DNA of 64,000 bases from Bradyrhizobium sp. U87765 SZCCT0048 (lineage in GTDB: Bacteria; Pseudomonadota; Alphaproteobacteria; Rhizobiales; Xanthobacteraceae), in NCBI RefSeq assembly GCF_018131225.1, contig NZ_JAFCMM010000005.1, forward strand, positions 496,001 through 560,000, in the 5' to 3' direction. Both the position numbers and the translations under genes were made by a program. Shown here piece by piece: positions 9,309 to 17,905 of this stretch (position 1 is its first letter; every line of letters begins with the position of its first letter). The notes below the pieces were generated by a model, which worked only from the letters and a program-made list of their open reading frames with translations, was not told where the DNA came from and did no database searches.

Positions 9309-9599
9309 ATGGACGGCGGCCACGACGGACGTCTGGCGAAACCGCTCGGGTTCAGGCTGCCGGTCACGGAGCGGCAGATCTCATCGCGGCGGCGCGACAT
9401 CGCGCGGCTGCGCCATGACATCCGCCTGCAGCAGGCCGAGATGCAGCTGCTGATCGCCAACGATCTCGACTGCGCCAATGCTGCGACGCTGCTGCTGCGC
9501 ATGCGCCGCCGTCTCGCCGATCTCATCGCCGAGCGCGACGCGATGATGATCGCTCTGCTGCAGCCCGGCGCCGGCGCGCCGCCGCGGCCGCATGGCTGA
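9309..9599 (+). CDS. Small coiled-coil hypothetical protein
   Basis: A 96-residue protein. The central region (about residues 20-85) is a charged heptad-like helix (RRRDIARLRHDIRLQQAEMQ and LRMRRRLADLIAERD) with no catalytic motif. The ATG at 9309 has AAGGAGA six bases upstream. It ends 169 bp before the DUF1993 gene. Function unknown; a structural or regulatory role through coiled-coil pairing is only a possibility. Confidence 0.7.
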   Translation: MDGGHDGRLAKPLGFRLPVTERQISSRRRDIARLRHDIRLQQAEMQLLIANDLDCANAATLLLRMRRRLADLIAERDAMMIALLQPGAGAPPRPHG

Positions 9600-9767
9600 T
9601 CGGAAACTGTGGCCGCCGCGCCTCTGGCGCTGCGGCGATCGCGCCCCTACATGCGCTCGCACCCGGTGGTGTCGAAGGCTGCGCCGTGCCGGCGCCGCGC
9701 GATCCCAATGCCGCCGAGGTCACAGAAACAGCCGGCCATGTGCCGGCGCAAGACGCAGGGAAACCCC

Positions 9768-10271
9768 ATGTCGCTGTCCATCTACGATCTCACCGTGCCG
9801 ACGCTGCAGCGCGGCCTGCGCACGCTGTCGTTCTATCTCGATCGCGCGCAGGCCTTCGCCGACGAGCGCAAGTTCGAGGTGTCGGTGCTGCTCAATGCGC
9901 GCCTTGCGCCGGACATGCTGCCGTTCACCGGCCAGGTGCAGCGCGCCAGCGACACGGCCAAGGGCGGCGTGGCGCGGCTCACCGGCGTCGAGGCGCCGGG
10001 CTTTCCCGACACCGAAACCACGGTAGCTGAACTCAAGGAACGTCTGGCGAAGACCATCGCGTTTCTCGATGGCGTGACGCGGGCGCAGTTCGAGGGCAGC
10101 GCCGAGCGCGTCATCGAGTTCCGCGCGCTGCCGACCATGCCGGGCGCGGCCCATCTCGTGGCGTTCGTGCTGCCGAACTTCTTCTTCCACCTCGCCACCG
10201 CCCACGACATCCTGCGTCACAATGGCGTCGCCATCGGCAAGCGCGACTATCTCGGCGCCAACAACCCTTGA
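9768..10271 (+). CDS. DUF1993 family protein
   Basis: A 167-residue soluble protein matching the DUF1993 pattern: it starts MSLSIYDLTVPTLQRGL, has the LAPDMLPFTGQVQRASDTAKG stretch in the first half, and FFFHLATAHDILRHNGVAIG near the end. The family is an all-helical fold related to the DinB/YfiT group, of unknown function; the late His-containing segment may bind metal. The ATG at 9768 follows GGGAAACCCC. The frame is open upstream, but those residues are Arg-rich and unrelated to the family. Confidence 0.85.
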   Translation: MSLSIYDLTVPTLQRGLRTLSFYLDRAQAFADERKFEVSVLLNARLAPDMLPFTGQVQRASDTAKGGVARLTGVEAPGFPDTETTVAELKERLAKTIAFLDGVTRAQFEGSAERVIEFRALPTMPGAAHLVAFVLPNFFFHLATAHDILRHNGVAIGKRDYLGANNP

Positions 10272-10385
10272 CGGGCGGGGCGCGAGCGCCGATAACGCCG
10301 TCATGATCGCTCGCGCCACCACCATGTGCCGCTATTACGCGCCCTCCCCATAGGAGCGGCGTGTTCGATCTGTTGTGACTGAACC

Positions 10386-10416
10386 ATGCCGCCGCCGAGG
10401 CGGCATTGTTCTTTGT
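10386..10416 (+). terminator. Hairpin with T-rich tail between two genes
   Basis: ATGCCGCC (10386-10393), loop GCCGA, GGCGGCAT (10399-10406), then TGTTCTTTGT. The eight-base-pair stem and T-rich tail look like an intrinsic terminator, 115 bp after the DUF1993 stop. It lies 48 bp before the GNAT start, so it could instead act as an attenuator. Confidence 0.55.
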
Positions 10417-10453
10417 CCTCCGCCTCGTCGGCGGCGCCAATCGAGGTGCTGCC

Positions 10454-10963
10454 ATGCCGACGCCGCCATCGCCTGTCATCGAAGTTCCACCACCGCCGCC
10501 GCTCATTCGCGCCGCGCGGCGCAAGGACATTGCCGCGCTCGTGGCGATGATCTCGGCGCTCGCCGCCCATCATGGCGATGCCTCGAGCATCGACGAGATG
10601 CGCCTCGAACGCGACGCGTTCTGCGCCACGCCATGGATTCATTTTCTGGTGGCGGAGGCCGATGGCGAGGTCGTTGGCTTCGCCGCGCTGCGGCCGTTCT
10701 ACTCCGCGCCGCAAGGCGTGCGTGCCATGGAGCTGCACAATCTGTTCGTCGTGCCGTCCTGGCGCGGCCGCGCCGTCGGCCGCGCGCTGGTCGAGGCGGC
10801 GCTGCAGCATGCGCGCGGGCGCGGCTGCCGCAGCTTCAGCGTCGGCACGGCGACGGACAATGCGGCTGCGCGCGCATTCTACTGCCATCTCGGCTTCGAG
10901 GCCGCCCCCGTCCCGGGGCCACGCTTTCGCGTCGCCGTGGAGCCGGTGCCGCAGAAGGCGTGA
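10454..10963 (+). CDS. GNAT family N-acetyltransferase
   Basis: A 169-residue acetyl-CoA-dependent acetyltransferase. The fold order is visible: an N-terminal beta-alpha segment (IRAARRKDIAALVAMISALA), the central strand LVAEADGEVVGFAALRPF, then motif A VVPSWRGRAVGRALVEAAL, whose RGRAVGRA loop binds the CoA pyrophosphate. It ends with NAAARAFYCHLGFE, the usual motif B. Substrate unknown. The start is the ATG at 10454 (an upstream in-frame start at 10406 would cross the hairpin at 10386-10406). Confidence 0.88.
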   Translation: MPTPPSPVIEVPPPPPLIRAARRKDIAALVAMISALAAHHGDASSIDEMRLERDAFCATPWIHFLVAEADGEVVGFAALRPFYSAPQGVRAMELHNLFVVPSWRGRAVGRALVEAALQHARGRGCRSFSVGTATDNAAARAFYCHLGFEAAPVPGPRFRVAVEPVPQKA

Positions 10964-10978
10964 AGCGTTCGTCGGATG

Positions 10979-11869
10979 GTGAGCAAGCTGGATTGCCGGA
11001 TCGAGTCCGGCAATGACGCAGAACCTGGAATGGGCGCCGTGCACCGACCCCTCATGGTGAGGAGCGCGGCACCGCCGCGCGTCTCGAACCATGAGGCCGA
11101 AGCGTTGCAGAGACGATGCGATGGGGCCTCATCCTTCGAGACGCGGCTGCGCCGCTCCTCAGGATGAGGGGAGATGATGGCGCGCAAATAGTTGTGACGA
11201 GCGGAAGCGCCTCCACCCACTCTCCGTCATCACCGGGCCGGCGCGCAGCGCCGTGACCCGGTGATCCAGCTTTAACAGGCGCTCGTCGCGTGGTGAGCAA
11301 GCTGGATTGCCGGATCAAGTCCGGCAATGACGCAGAATATGGAGTGAGCGCCGTGCGTCTCTGATCCGATGTCATCGTCGACGCGCCGTGCATCCTCCCC
11401 TCATGGTGAGGAGCGCGGCACCGCCGCGCGTCTCGAAGCATCGGGCCGAAGCGTTGCGGTGATGATGCGATGCGGCCTCATCCTTCGAGGCGCGGCTGTG
11501 CCGCTCCTCAGGATGAGGAGGAAGGGTGTTGCGCATCAACCGTTGTGATGAGGGAAGCGCATCCCCTTGTTCAGCGTCATCACCGGGCCGGCGCGCAGCG
11601 CCGTGACCCGGTGATCCAGCTTTAACAGGCCCTCGTCGTGTGGTGAGCAAGCTGGATTGCCGGATCAAGTCAGGCAATGACGCAGAATATGGAGTGAGCG
11701 CCGTGCGTCTCTGATGCGATGTCATCGTCGACGCGCCGTGCATCCTCCCCTCATGGTGAGGAGCGCGGCACCGCCGCGCGTCTCGAACCATGAGGCCTAA
11801 GCGTTGCGGAGACGATGTGATGGGGCCTCATCCTTCGAGACGCGGCTGCGCTGCTCCTCAGGATGAGGA
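10979..11869. repeat. Largest composite R1/R3 repeat array
   Basis: Order: right half of R3 (10979-11019), R1 (11050-11169), R3 (11226-11331), R1 (11399-11520), R3 (11576-11683), R1 (11749-11869). The blocks starting 11226 and 11576 are a 350-bp tandem duplication including identical spacer text (for example GGAGTGAGCGCCGTGCGTCT). No gene is credible between 10964 and 11998; the long ORFs in the array come from the palindromes. Confidence 0.88.
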
Positions 11870-11998
11870 TGATGGTGCAGAGGCGATTGCGGCGCGTGGT
11901 CCATAGCCAGCATGAGCGCAGCGACATGCGGGATGGGCGGTGTCGTGGATCCCGGGTGTCGTTTCGCGCTTCCGGGCGACCGTCATCCGTCGACGTCG

Positions 11999-13129
11999 CT
12001 ATCCCGCCGGAGCGGGCACGGCCTTGGGCGCCGCAGCCGGCGGGGTCGGGGTCATGCCCATCAGCCAGCGTATCGGCGGCCACGGGCGGATCAGCCAGTG
12101 ATAGACCACGAGCGAGATCACGGTCGACGACAGCGTGATCAGCGACACGGCGAGCCACACCGGCAGCGCCAGCGGCAGCAGCAGCGCACCGATGGCGAGC
12201 AGCGGCGCGTGGTGGACGATGTAGATCGGCAGCATCGCCTCGTTGATGTAGGTCACCGCCGGATGCGCCGGCGGCGCGAGGCGGGCGAAGCCGCCGAGGG
12301 CGGCGCCGACCGCGGACCAGCTGAGGATGCCGATGAACACGCGGCCCATGGTCGACTCGCCGCAGATCATGACGCCGATGAAGGCTGCGATCATCAGCAG
12401 CGCGAGGCGCGGCGCCTCGTTCTTCATCCCGGTCTCGAAGCCGGGCCAGGCGGCAATGCCGGCGCCGATGGCGACGCACAGCGTGAAGTAGGCGAAGTTG
12501 GTCCAGTCCTGGATCAGGTTCGGCAGGTACGGCCAGAAGCCGTTGAAGATCGCGAGCAGCGCCGCCATCGGCAGCGCCGGCAGGTAGACCATCCAGGCGG
12601 GCGGCACGCGCAGGTTCGGCGGGCGGCGCAGCAGCACCATCAAGAGCGGCAGCACCAGCACCGACATCAGGAACAGGTAGGCCAGGAAGTAGAGATGCGA
12701 CCAGGTCACCTGCTTGATGAACTTGAGGTTGCGCGGGAAGAATTCGAAGAAGCTCTCCTGCAGCGGCTCGACGTAATGCAGCCCGGTGAGGCTGATGTCG
12801 CGGCCATGGCTGAGCTCGATGTACTTGATCATCGAGCCGAACACGACGACGCCGAAGATCAGCGGCACGAGGAGGCGCGTCGCGCGCTCGCTCAGGAAGC
12901 GCCAGGGGCCGCGTCCGCGCAGCGACTTCAGCGACGCCCAGCCGGCGAGCACGAACCAGCTCGTCATCAGGGTCGGGCGCAGGAATTCGTACATCGTCGA
13001 GGCCACCAGCGACGGCTCGGCGCTCTTGAGATGGTAGCGCGGCTCCACCGCGAAAATCAGCAGGGCATGGGCGAGGATCACGCCGAAGCACAGCACCACA
13101 CGCAAGAGATCGATATCAGTCCGCCGCAT
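11999..13129 (-). CDS. Membrane acyltransferase (acyltransferase 3 / OpgC-like)
   Basis: An integral membrane protein of about 376 residues with roughly ten hydrophobic segments. The N-terminal RRTDIDLLRVVLCFGVILAH carries the R-x-x-x-D-x-L-R and following His expected in acyltransferase family 3. These enzymes O-acylate periplasmic glucans, polysaccharides or lipids from cytoplasmic acyl donors. SWFVLAGWASLKSL and LPIYIVHHAPLL are also family-like. The Pro/Ala tail is probably disordered. Start: the ATG at 13129 follows CGGGGACCC; an ATG four codons upstream (13141) is possible. No glycosyltransferase adjoins it, so the acceptor is unknown. Confidence 0.85.
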   Translation of the reverse strand: MRRTDIDLLRVVLCFGVILAHALLIFAVEPRYHLKSAEPSLVASTMYEFLRPTLMTSWFVLAGWASLKSLRGRGPWRFLSERATRLLVPLIFGVVVFGSMIKYIELSHGRDISLTGLHYVEPLQESFFEFFPRNLKFIKQVTWSHLYFLAYLFLMSVLVLPLLMVLLRRPPNLRVPPAWMVYLPALPMAALLAIFNGFWPYLPNLIQDWTNFAYFTLCVAIGAGIAAWPGFETGMKNEAPRLALLMIAAFIGVMICGESTMGRVFIGILSWSAVGAALGGFARLAPPAHPAVTYINEAMLPIYIVHHAPLLAIGALLLPLALPVWLAVSLITLSSTVISLVVYHWLIRPWPPIRWLMGMTPTPPAAAPKAVPAPAG

Positions 13130-13497
13130 GGGTCCCCGCATGCTGAAATCTGGAAGGCCGGAATCGCGACATTCCGGCGCGCCCCGGGCCGCCGACTAAG
13201 AGGGTGTTTGTGGCGGTCATGGGGCTGTCATCAACCTGCACCCGGAATGGGCCACACTGTCAAGCGGGGCGGGGCAGAGCCCGACGGGCGGTCTCGGGGC
13301 ACGACGGACGCGTGTCCACGCGGCGGAGGGTGCGCGACCTGCTGTCGCGGGGCGCCCGGGGCTTGTGAACAGGGGTTGCAAACCGCAAAATTATCAGGTG
13401 ATTCCGCGGCTCGACCCGACGGTATCGGGTGAGGGAAGAGCGGCGACGGCATGATCGCCGCCGGGTGACGCACAAAGCGACGGTTGAAGTTCGGACA
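13130..13497. other. Gene-free divergent spacer
   Basis: The region between the divergent acyltransferase and Nudix genes. I see no R1-R4 repeat and no ORF with a ribosome site. A short A/T-rich stretch around 13380-13400 (GCAAACCGCAAAATTATCAG) is the best candidate for promoter DNA. Confidence 0.4.
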
Positions 13498-13887
13498 ATG
13501 GCGAAGTCGTCGAAACTGGTGGTGGCGAAACGGGGGCGGGTGCTGCTGGTGCGGCGCCGGCGTGATCGCCTGTGGATGTTCCCGGGCGGGCGGCGGCGGG
13601 GCACGGAGAGCGAGAAGGCCTGCCTGCGCCGCGAGATCAAGGAAGAGCTGCCCAAGCTCAAGCTGGGCCGGCTCAAGCTGTGGAAGGAAGTCACGACCCG
13701 CAACCGCATGTCCGGCCGCAAGATGAGCGATGCCATCTTCGTCGCCGACAAGGCGACGGGGGAGCTGGTCATCGGTGACAAGAAGGAAATCGATCGGGCG
13801 ATCTGGCGCAAGCCGCGCGGCATCCGCCTGACGCCGACTTCGCGCTACATCCGCGACAAGCTGTTTCCCAAGCGGCCGAGCCGCTGA
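13498..13887 (+). CDS. Nudix domain protein
   Basis: A 129-residue Nudix hydrolase-like protein. The Nudix box is readable at about residues 31-52: a Gly, five residues, Glu, seven residues, then REIKEEL, with Pro in place of the usual final Gly. The surrounding strands (KRGRVLLVRRRRDRLWMFPGG) fit the fold. The protein is unusually basic (many Arg and Lys at both ends), hinting at a nucleic-acid or phosphorylated substrate, but that is inference. The start is the ATG at 13498, although the frame is open 23 codons upstream. Confidence 0.82.
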   Translation: MAKSSKLVVAKRGRVLLVRRRRDRLWMFPGGRRRGTESEKACLRREIKEELPKLKLGRLKLWKEVTTRNRMSGRKMSDAIFVADKATGELVIGDKKEIDRAIWRKPRGIRLTPTSRYIRDKLFPKRPSR

Positions 13888-13960
13888 ACGGCTGCGCCGG
13901 CCGGGCGCTGTTCGCCCCGGCAGGCGGGCCGCACCGGCCGCGCCGCGGCCGAAGGCGGAT

Positions 13961-14221
13961 TCAGGGTTTCGCGGCCGCGTCGTCCTCGCCGCGCTCGCCG
14001 TCCGATCCGGCGGCAGGCTTGGTCTCGGACCTGGTCTCGGCCTTGCTTTCTATCTTGCTTTCCGTCTTGCCGGCCGGCCGGTCGCCGGCCCTGGCGGATT
14101 TGTCCGGGGCCTTCTCGGCCGCCTTGTCGCCGGGCTTGTCACCTGGTTTGGCCGGGCGCGGTGGCGTGTTCAGGTTCCAGATGTCTTCCGCCTTCGGCAG
14201 AACCTCGCTGGTTCTGGACAT
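13961..14221 (-). CDS. Small Lys/Pro/Ala-rich disordered protein
   Basis: An 86-residue protein starting MSRTSEVLPKAEDIWNLNTP, then low-complexity Lys/Glu/Ala/Pro/Ser sequence with repeated KPGDKPGDK and ESKIESKAET units. There is no signal peptide or fold signature. AAGGAGA lies just upstream of the ATG at 14221, which supports translation. The conserved-looking N-terminus with a disordered tail could bind a partner; function unknown. Confidence 0.65.
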   Translation of the reverse strand: MSRTSEVLPKAEDIWNLNTPPRPAKPGDKPGDKAAEKAPDKSARAGDRPAGKTESKIESKAETRSETKPAAGSDGERGEDDAAAKP

Positions 14222-14387
14222 GGGTCGTCTCCTTCGCCGTCCCCCGGTGACCCCGGCGGTCCCCATAGCAAAGCCCAGTTTTGTTAAAGATCTTGTCCTT
14301 GTGCGGGCGGGAGGCTGGATCATCTCTCTGGATCATCTCTTGGGTGTACCGGCGATTTGTTCCCGAAAAGGTTGTGCCCGCGTCCCG

Positions 14388-15287
14388 CTAGATCGTCGCT
14401 GCGACGGCGCGCGCCACCTCCGCCAGCACCGCCTCCTGCGCCGCGGTCGTCCCCGGCGCGGCGGCGAGGTAGGCGGCGACCACGATCGGCCCGCGGCCGG
14501 GCGGCCAGATCACGCCGATGTCGTTGGTGGCCACACCCTCCCAGGTGCCGGGCTTGTTGGCGATGCGCCAGGCCGGCGGCAGGCCGACGCGCAGGCGCCG
14601 CGTCGCGGCGTCGCGCGCCGCGATCATCCAGCCGGTGAGGCGCGCGCGCGAGGTCGCCGACAGGGCGTCGCCGAGCACGATGCGCTGCAGTGTCCGCACC
14701 ATCGCGGCCGGCGAGGTGGTGTCCCTGACATCGCCGGGCGCGACACGGTTGAGGTCGAGTTCGACACGGTCGAGCCGGGTGACATCGTCGCCGAGCGAAC
14801 GCAGATAGACGGTGAGCGCCGCCGGGCCGCCAAAACTGTCGAGCATGAGATTGGCGGCGGTGCTGTCGCTCACGGTCACCATCACCTCGCAGAGTTCGGC
14901 GACCGTCATGCCGCCGGCGCCGGCGTGGGGTTTCGTCTCCGTGAACGGTGGCACCAGATCGCTTTCGCTGAAGACGATGCGGCGCTCCAGCCGCTCCTCG
15001 CCGCGATCGACCCGCGCCAGCACGCACGCCGCCGCCAGCGCCTTGAACGTGCTGCACAGCGCAAAGCGCTCGTCGATGCGGCGGCCATGGACCTCGTCGC
15101 TGGCGACATCGAGCACGGCGACGCCGAGCCGGCCGCCGCTCGCCGCCTCGATCTCGGCGAGGCGCGTGTCGAGCGCGCGTCGACCGGCCTCGGCGCGCGC
15201 GGGCGCCGGCAGCATCGGCGCCGCCAGCAAAGCCGGGGCCGCCAGCAGCGACGCGGCGAGCGCCCGGCGCGTGAGTGCGAGTGGCAT
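14388..15287 (-). CDS. bla: Class A beta-lactamase-like serine hydrolase with altered motifs
   Basis: A 299-residue exported protein of the class A serine beta-lactamase family, which hydrolyses beta-lactams through an acyl-serine. The N-terminal TRRALAASLLAAPALL is a Sec or Tat-like signal. Family motifs: S79-T-F-K82 (catalytic Ser and Lys), S140-D-S142, E176-x-x-L-N180 in the omega loop followed by RVAPGDVRDT, and K245-P-G247. Two positions are unusual: the third residue of the usual SDN motif is Ser, and the Thr or Ser of the usual K-T/S-G motif is Pro. Both are clear in the DNA. The protein may have weak or altered activity. No ampR-like regulator adjoins it. Confidence 0.9.
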   Translation of the reverse strand: MPLALTRRALAASLLAAPALLAAPMLPAPARAEAGRRALDTRLAEIEAASGGRLGVAVLDVASDEVHGRRIDERFALCSTFKALAAACVLARVDRGEERLERRIVFSESDLVPPFTETKPHAGAGGMTVAELCEVMVTVSDSTAANLMLDSFGGPAALTVYLRSLGDDVTRLDRVELDLNRVAPGDVRDTTSPAAMVRTLQRIVLGDALSATSRARLTGWMIAARDAATRRLRVGLPPAWRIANKPGTWEGVATNDIGVIWPPGRGPIVVAAYLAAAPGTTAAQEAVLAEVARAVAATI

Positions 15288-15513
15288 GTCGTGAAGGTCT
15301 CCAGGCGGATGTCGGATCGATCAGTGGACGCTATAACGCCGCGCGTGCCGCATGGCCGAATGCGAAGATCTCGGGGCATGCCCTAGAAAATCTGATGGGT
15401 CGACCGCGGTGTTGGCTCCGGGCGCGCGTCAGCGGAAAAGCGCGCGGGGCCGTGTTTCCCGTTGCGGCGTTCCGTGCTGACGTCGGCACGGTGTTGATGT
15501 CCGTGTGATCGAT

Positions 15514-15804
15514 ATGATGTCTCGCTGCGTCGCCTGCGTCGTCGCCGGCATTCTCGCGCTCATGCCTCTTGCGGTCCGGACCGAACCAAGAGTCGCAGTG
15601 TGCATCCGTACGCTGCATCCGCAGGAATGCCGGCAGCGCTGCGGTGCAGACAACGAGTACCTTTCAGCGTGCATGCGAAGCATATCGAACGACGATGCGC
15701 GAGGCTTCGACAAGCCGCAGCAAGCCGAAATAACCGAAATCGAATCGTCTGCTATTGCCCGGTTCCCGGAAACTGCCGCAGATAGCTCGCGAGCTGCGCC
15801 TTGA
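15514..15804 (+). CDS. Possible small secreted Cys-containing protein
   Basis: A 96-residue ORF starting MMSRCVACVVAGILALMPLAV, which looks like a signal peptide. It is followed by a short Cys-rich stretch (CIRTLHPQECRQRCGADNEYLSACM), then a polar tail. No family recognised. It overlaps the 3' end of the opposite-strand gene at 15752-15967, and there is no strong ribosome site, so it remains tentative. Confidence 0.35.
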   Translation: MMSRCVACVVAGILALMPLAVRTEPRVAVCIRTLHPQECRQRCGADNEYLSACMRSISNDDARGFDKPQQAEITEIESSAIARFPETAADSSRAAP

Positions 15805-15967
15805 TCTCCACCATCTGCGCGCGGCAGCGCTCGTCCTGTTCCTGCAACTGGCGGCGCTGGAATGCCTGCGAGCGTTCGACATGCTGGCGCACCAGTTCGC
15901 GCTCGGAGATCTCGCCGATGAGCCGGCGCGTTTCCGGTTTCATCTCGCCTTGCTGTTCTGGTTTCAT
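15752..15967 (-). CDS. Small helical hypothetical protein
   Basis: A 71-residue charged helical protein (MKPEQQGEMKPETRRLIGE, then ERELVRQHVERSQAFQRRQ and further Gln/Glu/Arg heptads). There is no signal or membrane segment. GGGAG lies about nine bases before the ATG at 15967. Longer upstream in-frame starts give Arg/Cys-rich sequence unlike a protein. Function unknown. Confidence 0.5.
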   Translation of the reverse strand: MKPEQQGEMKPETRRLIGEISERELVRQHVERSQAFQRRQLQEQDERCRAQMVEIKAQLASYLRQFPGTGQ

Positions 15968-16170
15968 GGCGTTGCACTCCCGGCTGCGACCTGAAGTGTC
16001 GGCATGCGCGGCAAACGCGTCAATTCGTTGTCCCCATGGAACCCGGCGCCGCAGTCCAGCCATGCCGCATGCGCTGTTCCCGACCGCGGGGCGGCATGGG
16101 GTGCACGACGATTCGCGCGGCAGCACGGGCCGCATGCGGGTGCGCCGTGATGCGCGGCGCGTCAAAAGCA

Positions 16171-16196
16171 AAAAGCCCGGCGTCGGCCGGGCTTTT
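16171..16196 (-). terminator. Intrinsic terminator for the 66-residue gene
   Basis: Perfect 11-bp stem AAAAGCCCGGC (16171-16181), loop GTCG, GCCGGGCTTTT (16186-16196). On the minus strand it is followed by a T-rich tail (TGCTTTTG). It lies 73 bp past the stop of the gene at 16269-16469. The A/T ends of the stem would also let it work for plus-strand transcripts. Confidence 0.85.
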
Positions 16197-16268
16197 GCGA
16201 ATCGGAGAATTCAGGCGCTGGAATCGCAGGCGGCGCGATGCGCGGTGGCCCGTTTGCGTTGGCGAGCG

Positions 16269-16469
16269 TCAGTTCGACGCGAGGTGTTCCTCGGCAGCCG
16301 GAAGCAGGGTGTAGATCACGTCGTTGGCGTTGGCCGGGGTGCCCTTGATCAGGCCAGCCTGTTCCAGGCGCTCGTAGCGGGCCCGGTTGATGTGACCGGC
16401 CGTGTACTTGCGGCCATCGGTACGCTTCATCGACTGCAGCAGCTTCAACGCGTCGTCTTCGAGCTTCAT
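16269..16469 (-). CDS. Small winged-helix-like hypothetical protein
   Basis: A 66-residue protein of mixed alpha/beta composition: MKLEDDALKLLQSM, then a segment with YTAGHINRARYERLEQAG that reads like a helix-turn-helix recognition region, then VIYTLLPAAEEHL. No family name is certain. AGGGAAC precedes the ATG at 16469, and a clear intrinsic terminator follows, so it is a stand-alone transcription unit. A DNA-binding role is inference from the helix pattern. Confidence 0.75.
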   Translation of the reverse strand: MKLEDDALKLLQSMKRTDGRKYTAGHINRARYERLEQAGLIKGTPANANDVIYTLLPAAEEHLASN

Positions 16470-16677
16470 TTCAGTTCCCTGTCCAAAGCGTCACACGGAC
16501 TCAAACATCCAGATGACGCTATGGTGACGTGGTTAACCAAAGGTTAACGCGCCGTCCAGCCACTGTCACGTGTGCGGGAGGCGCGGGACTCGCTGTGATT
16601 CGTGGCGGGGCGGAAAATACCGCCGCGAATCAGGTGGGGCGGCAAATGCCGAGGTCCGCGGCATGTTTGCCCCTCAT

Positions 16678-16803
16678 CCTCATGGTGAGGAGGCGCACAA
16701 GCGCCGTCTCGAACCATGAGGCCGGGGCATTGCGGGCCATCGCGGAGTGTGGGCGGGCCTGATCCTTCGAGACGCAGGCTGCGCGTGCTCCTCAGGAGGA
16801 GGG
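16678..16803. repeat. Diverged R1 repeat copy
   Basis: An R1 copy between the 66-residue gene and purC. The left hairpin has a changed loop (AGGAGGCGCACAAGCGCCGTCT) but keeps pairing arms, and the right arm ends CTCCTCAGGAGGAGG. The stretch 16470-16841 holds no gene. Confidence 0.7.
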
Positions 16804-16841
16804 GAGATGTTCCTGCTCGCCCCGGCGTTGCGCCAAACGCC

Positions 16842-17828
16842 CTACGCCTTGTGGCCGAGATAGGCCGCGACGTTGCGCTTGATGCGGGCGAGCGGGGCTT
16901 CGGAGGGATCTGGCAGCGGGAACGGGGTGCCGGTGATGCGCTCATAGGCGCTGACATAGATCGCGGCCGCTTCGAGAATCACCTCTTCGGGGATCGGCGG
17001 GATCGGATCCTTGTAGGGGTCGCAGCGCGCGGCGACCCAGCGGCGCACGAAGTCCTTGTCGAAGGTGTCGGGCGGCGCGCCGGCGTCGAACTTGATGGGA
17101 TAGCTCTCGGCCAGCCAGTAGCGGCTGGAATCCGGCGTGTGGATCTCGTCGGCGAGCACGAGGCCGCCGCCCTCGTCGAAGCCGAACTCGTACTTGGTAT
17201 CGACCAGGATGAGCCCGCGCGTCGCGGCGATCTCGCGGCCGCGCGCGAACAGCTTGAGCGCGACAGCCGAGACTTCGTCCCACTGCGCCTGCGTGAGCAG
17301 GCCACGCGACACCACCTCCGCGCCGCTGAGCGGCGCGTCATGGTCGCCATGGGCCGCCTTGGTGGTCGGGGTGATGATGGTCTGCGGCAGTCTTTCGTTG
17401 TCGCGCAGCCCGTCGGGGAACGCGTGGCCGTACATCGTGCGCTCGCCGTTGCGATACATCTGCAGGATCGAGGTCGAGGTGGTGCCGGCGAGGTAGTCGC
17501 GCACCACGATCTCCACCGGCATCATGGTCAGCCGCCGGCCGACCAGCACGTTGGGGTCGGGGTAGGCGACGACATGGTTGGGAACGATGTCGCGGGTCTG
17601 GTCGAACCAGTAGCGGGCGACGCCCGTCAGCACCTGGCCCTTGAGCGGGATCACCGCGAGGTTGACGTCGAACGCGCTGATGCGGTCGCTGGCGATCAGG
17701 ATACGCCGGCCGTCGGGCAGGTCGTAGTTCTCGCGGACCTTGCCGGCGTAGTGGCCGGGCAGGTCGGGCAGATGGGCGTCGGCGAGGGTGTAGCGGGCGA
17801 AGGGTTTCAGGTCTGCGGCTGTCGTCAT
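16842..17828 (-). CDS. purC: Phosphoribosylaminoimidazole-succinocarboxamide synthase (SAICAR synthetase)
   Basis: Cytosolic enzyme of purine synthesis joining CAIR and aspartate with ATP. 328 residues, the long form. Family landmarks in order: YAGKVRENYDLPDGRRILIASDRISAFD (nucleotide-binding loop and strand), VPNHVVAYPDPNVLVGRR, PVEIVVRDYLAGTTSTS, GLILVDTKYEFGFD, ADEIHTPDSSRYW and QTIITPTTKAAHGDHD. The full length is intact with ATG at 17828. It is isolated from other pur genes here. The function is secure by sequence. Confidence 0.97.
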   Translation of the reverse strand: MTTAADLKPFARYTLADAHLPDLPGHYAGKVRENYDLPDGRRILIASDRISAFDVNLAVIPLKGQVLTGVARYWFDQTRDIVPNHVVAYPDPNVLVGRRLTMMPVEIVVRDYLAGTTSTSILQMYRNGERTMYGHAFPDGLRDNERLPQTIITPTTKAAHGDHDAPLSGAEVVSRGLLTQAQWDEVSAVALKLFARGREIAATRGLILVDTKYEFGFDEGGGLVLADEIHTPDSSRYWLAESYPIKFDAGAPPDTFDKDFVRRWVAARCDPYKDPIPPIPEEVILEAAAIYVSAYERITGTPFPLPDPSEAPLARIKRNVAAYLGHKA

Positions 17829-17905
17829 CCCGTCACTATAAGGAAGGAGGCGCGCGGCCGGAAGCGCCGCGTGCGCCGCTGTCCACCGGGCCCGGCGGCC
17901 AGGTT

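Noticed and set aside
11226..11331. Cloverleaf R3 considered as a tRNA gene
   Set aside because: Stem lengths and loops do not fit tRNA: no T-loop consensus, no anticodon arm of proper size, and a 6-bp rather than 7-bp closing stem.
10979..11869. ORFs of 100-140 codons inside the repeat arrays (e.g. starting MVRDARRCRAPHHEG)
   Set aside because: The same peptide recurs at every R1 copy because the DNA repeats; no ribosome sites, no independent coding signal.
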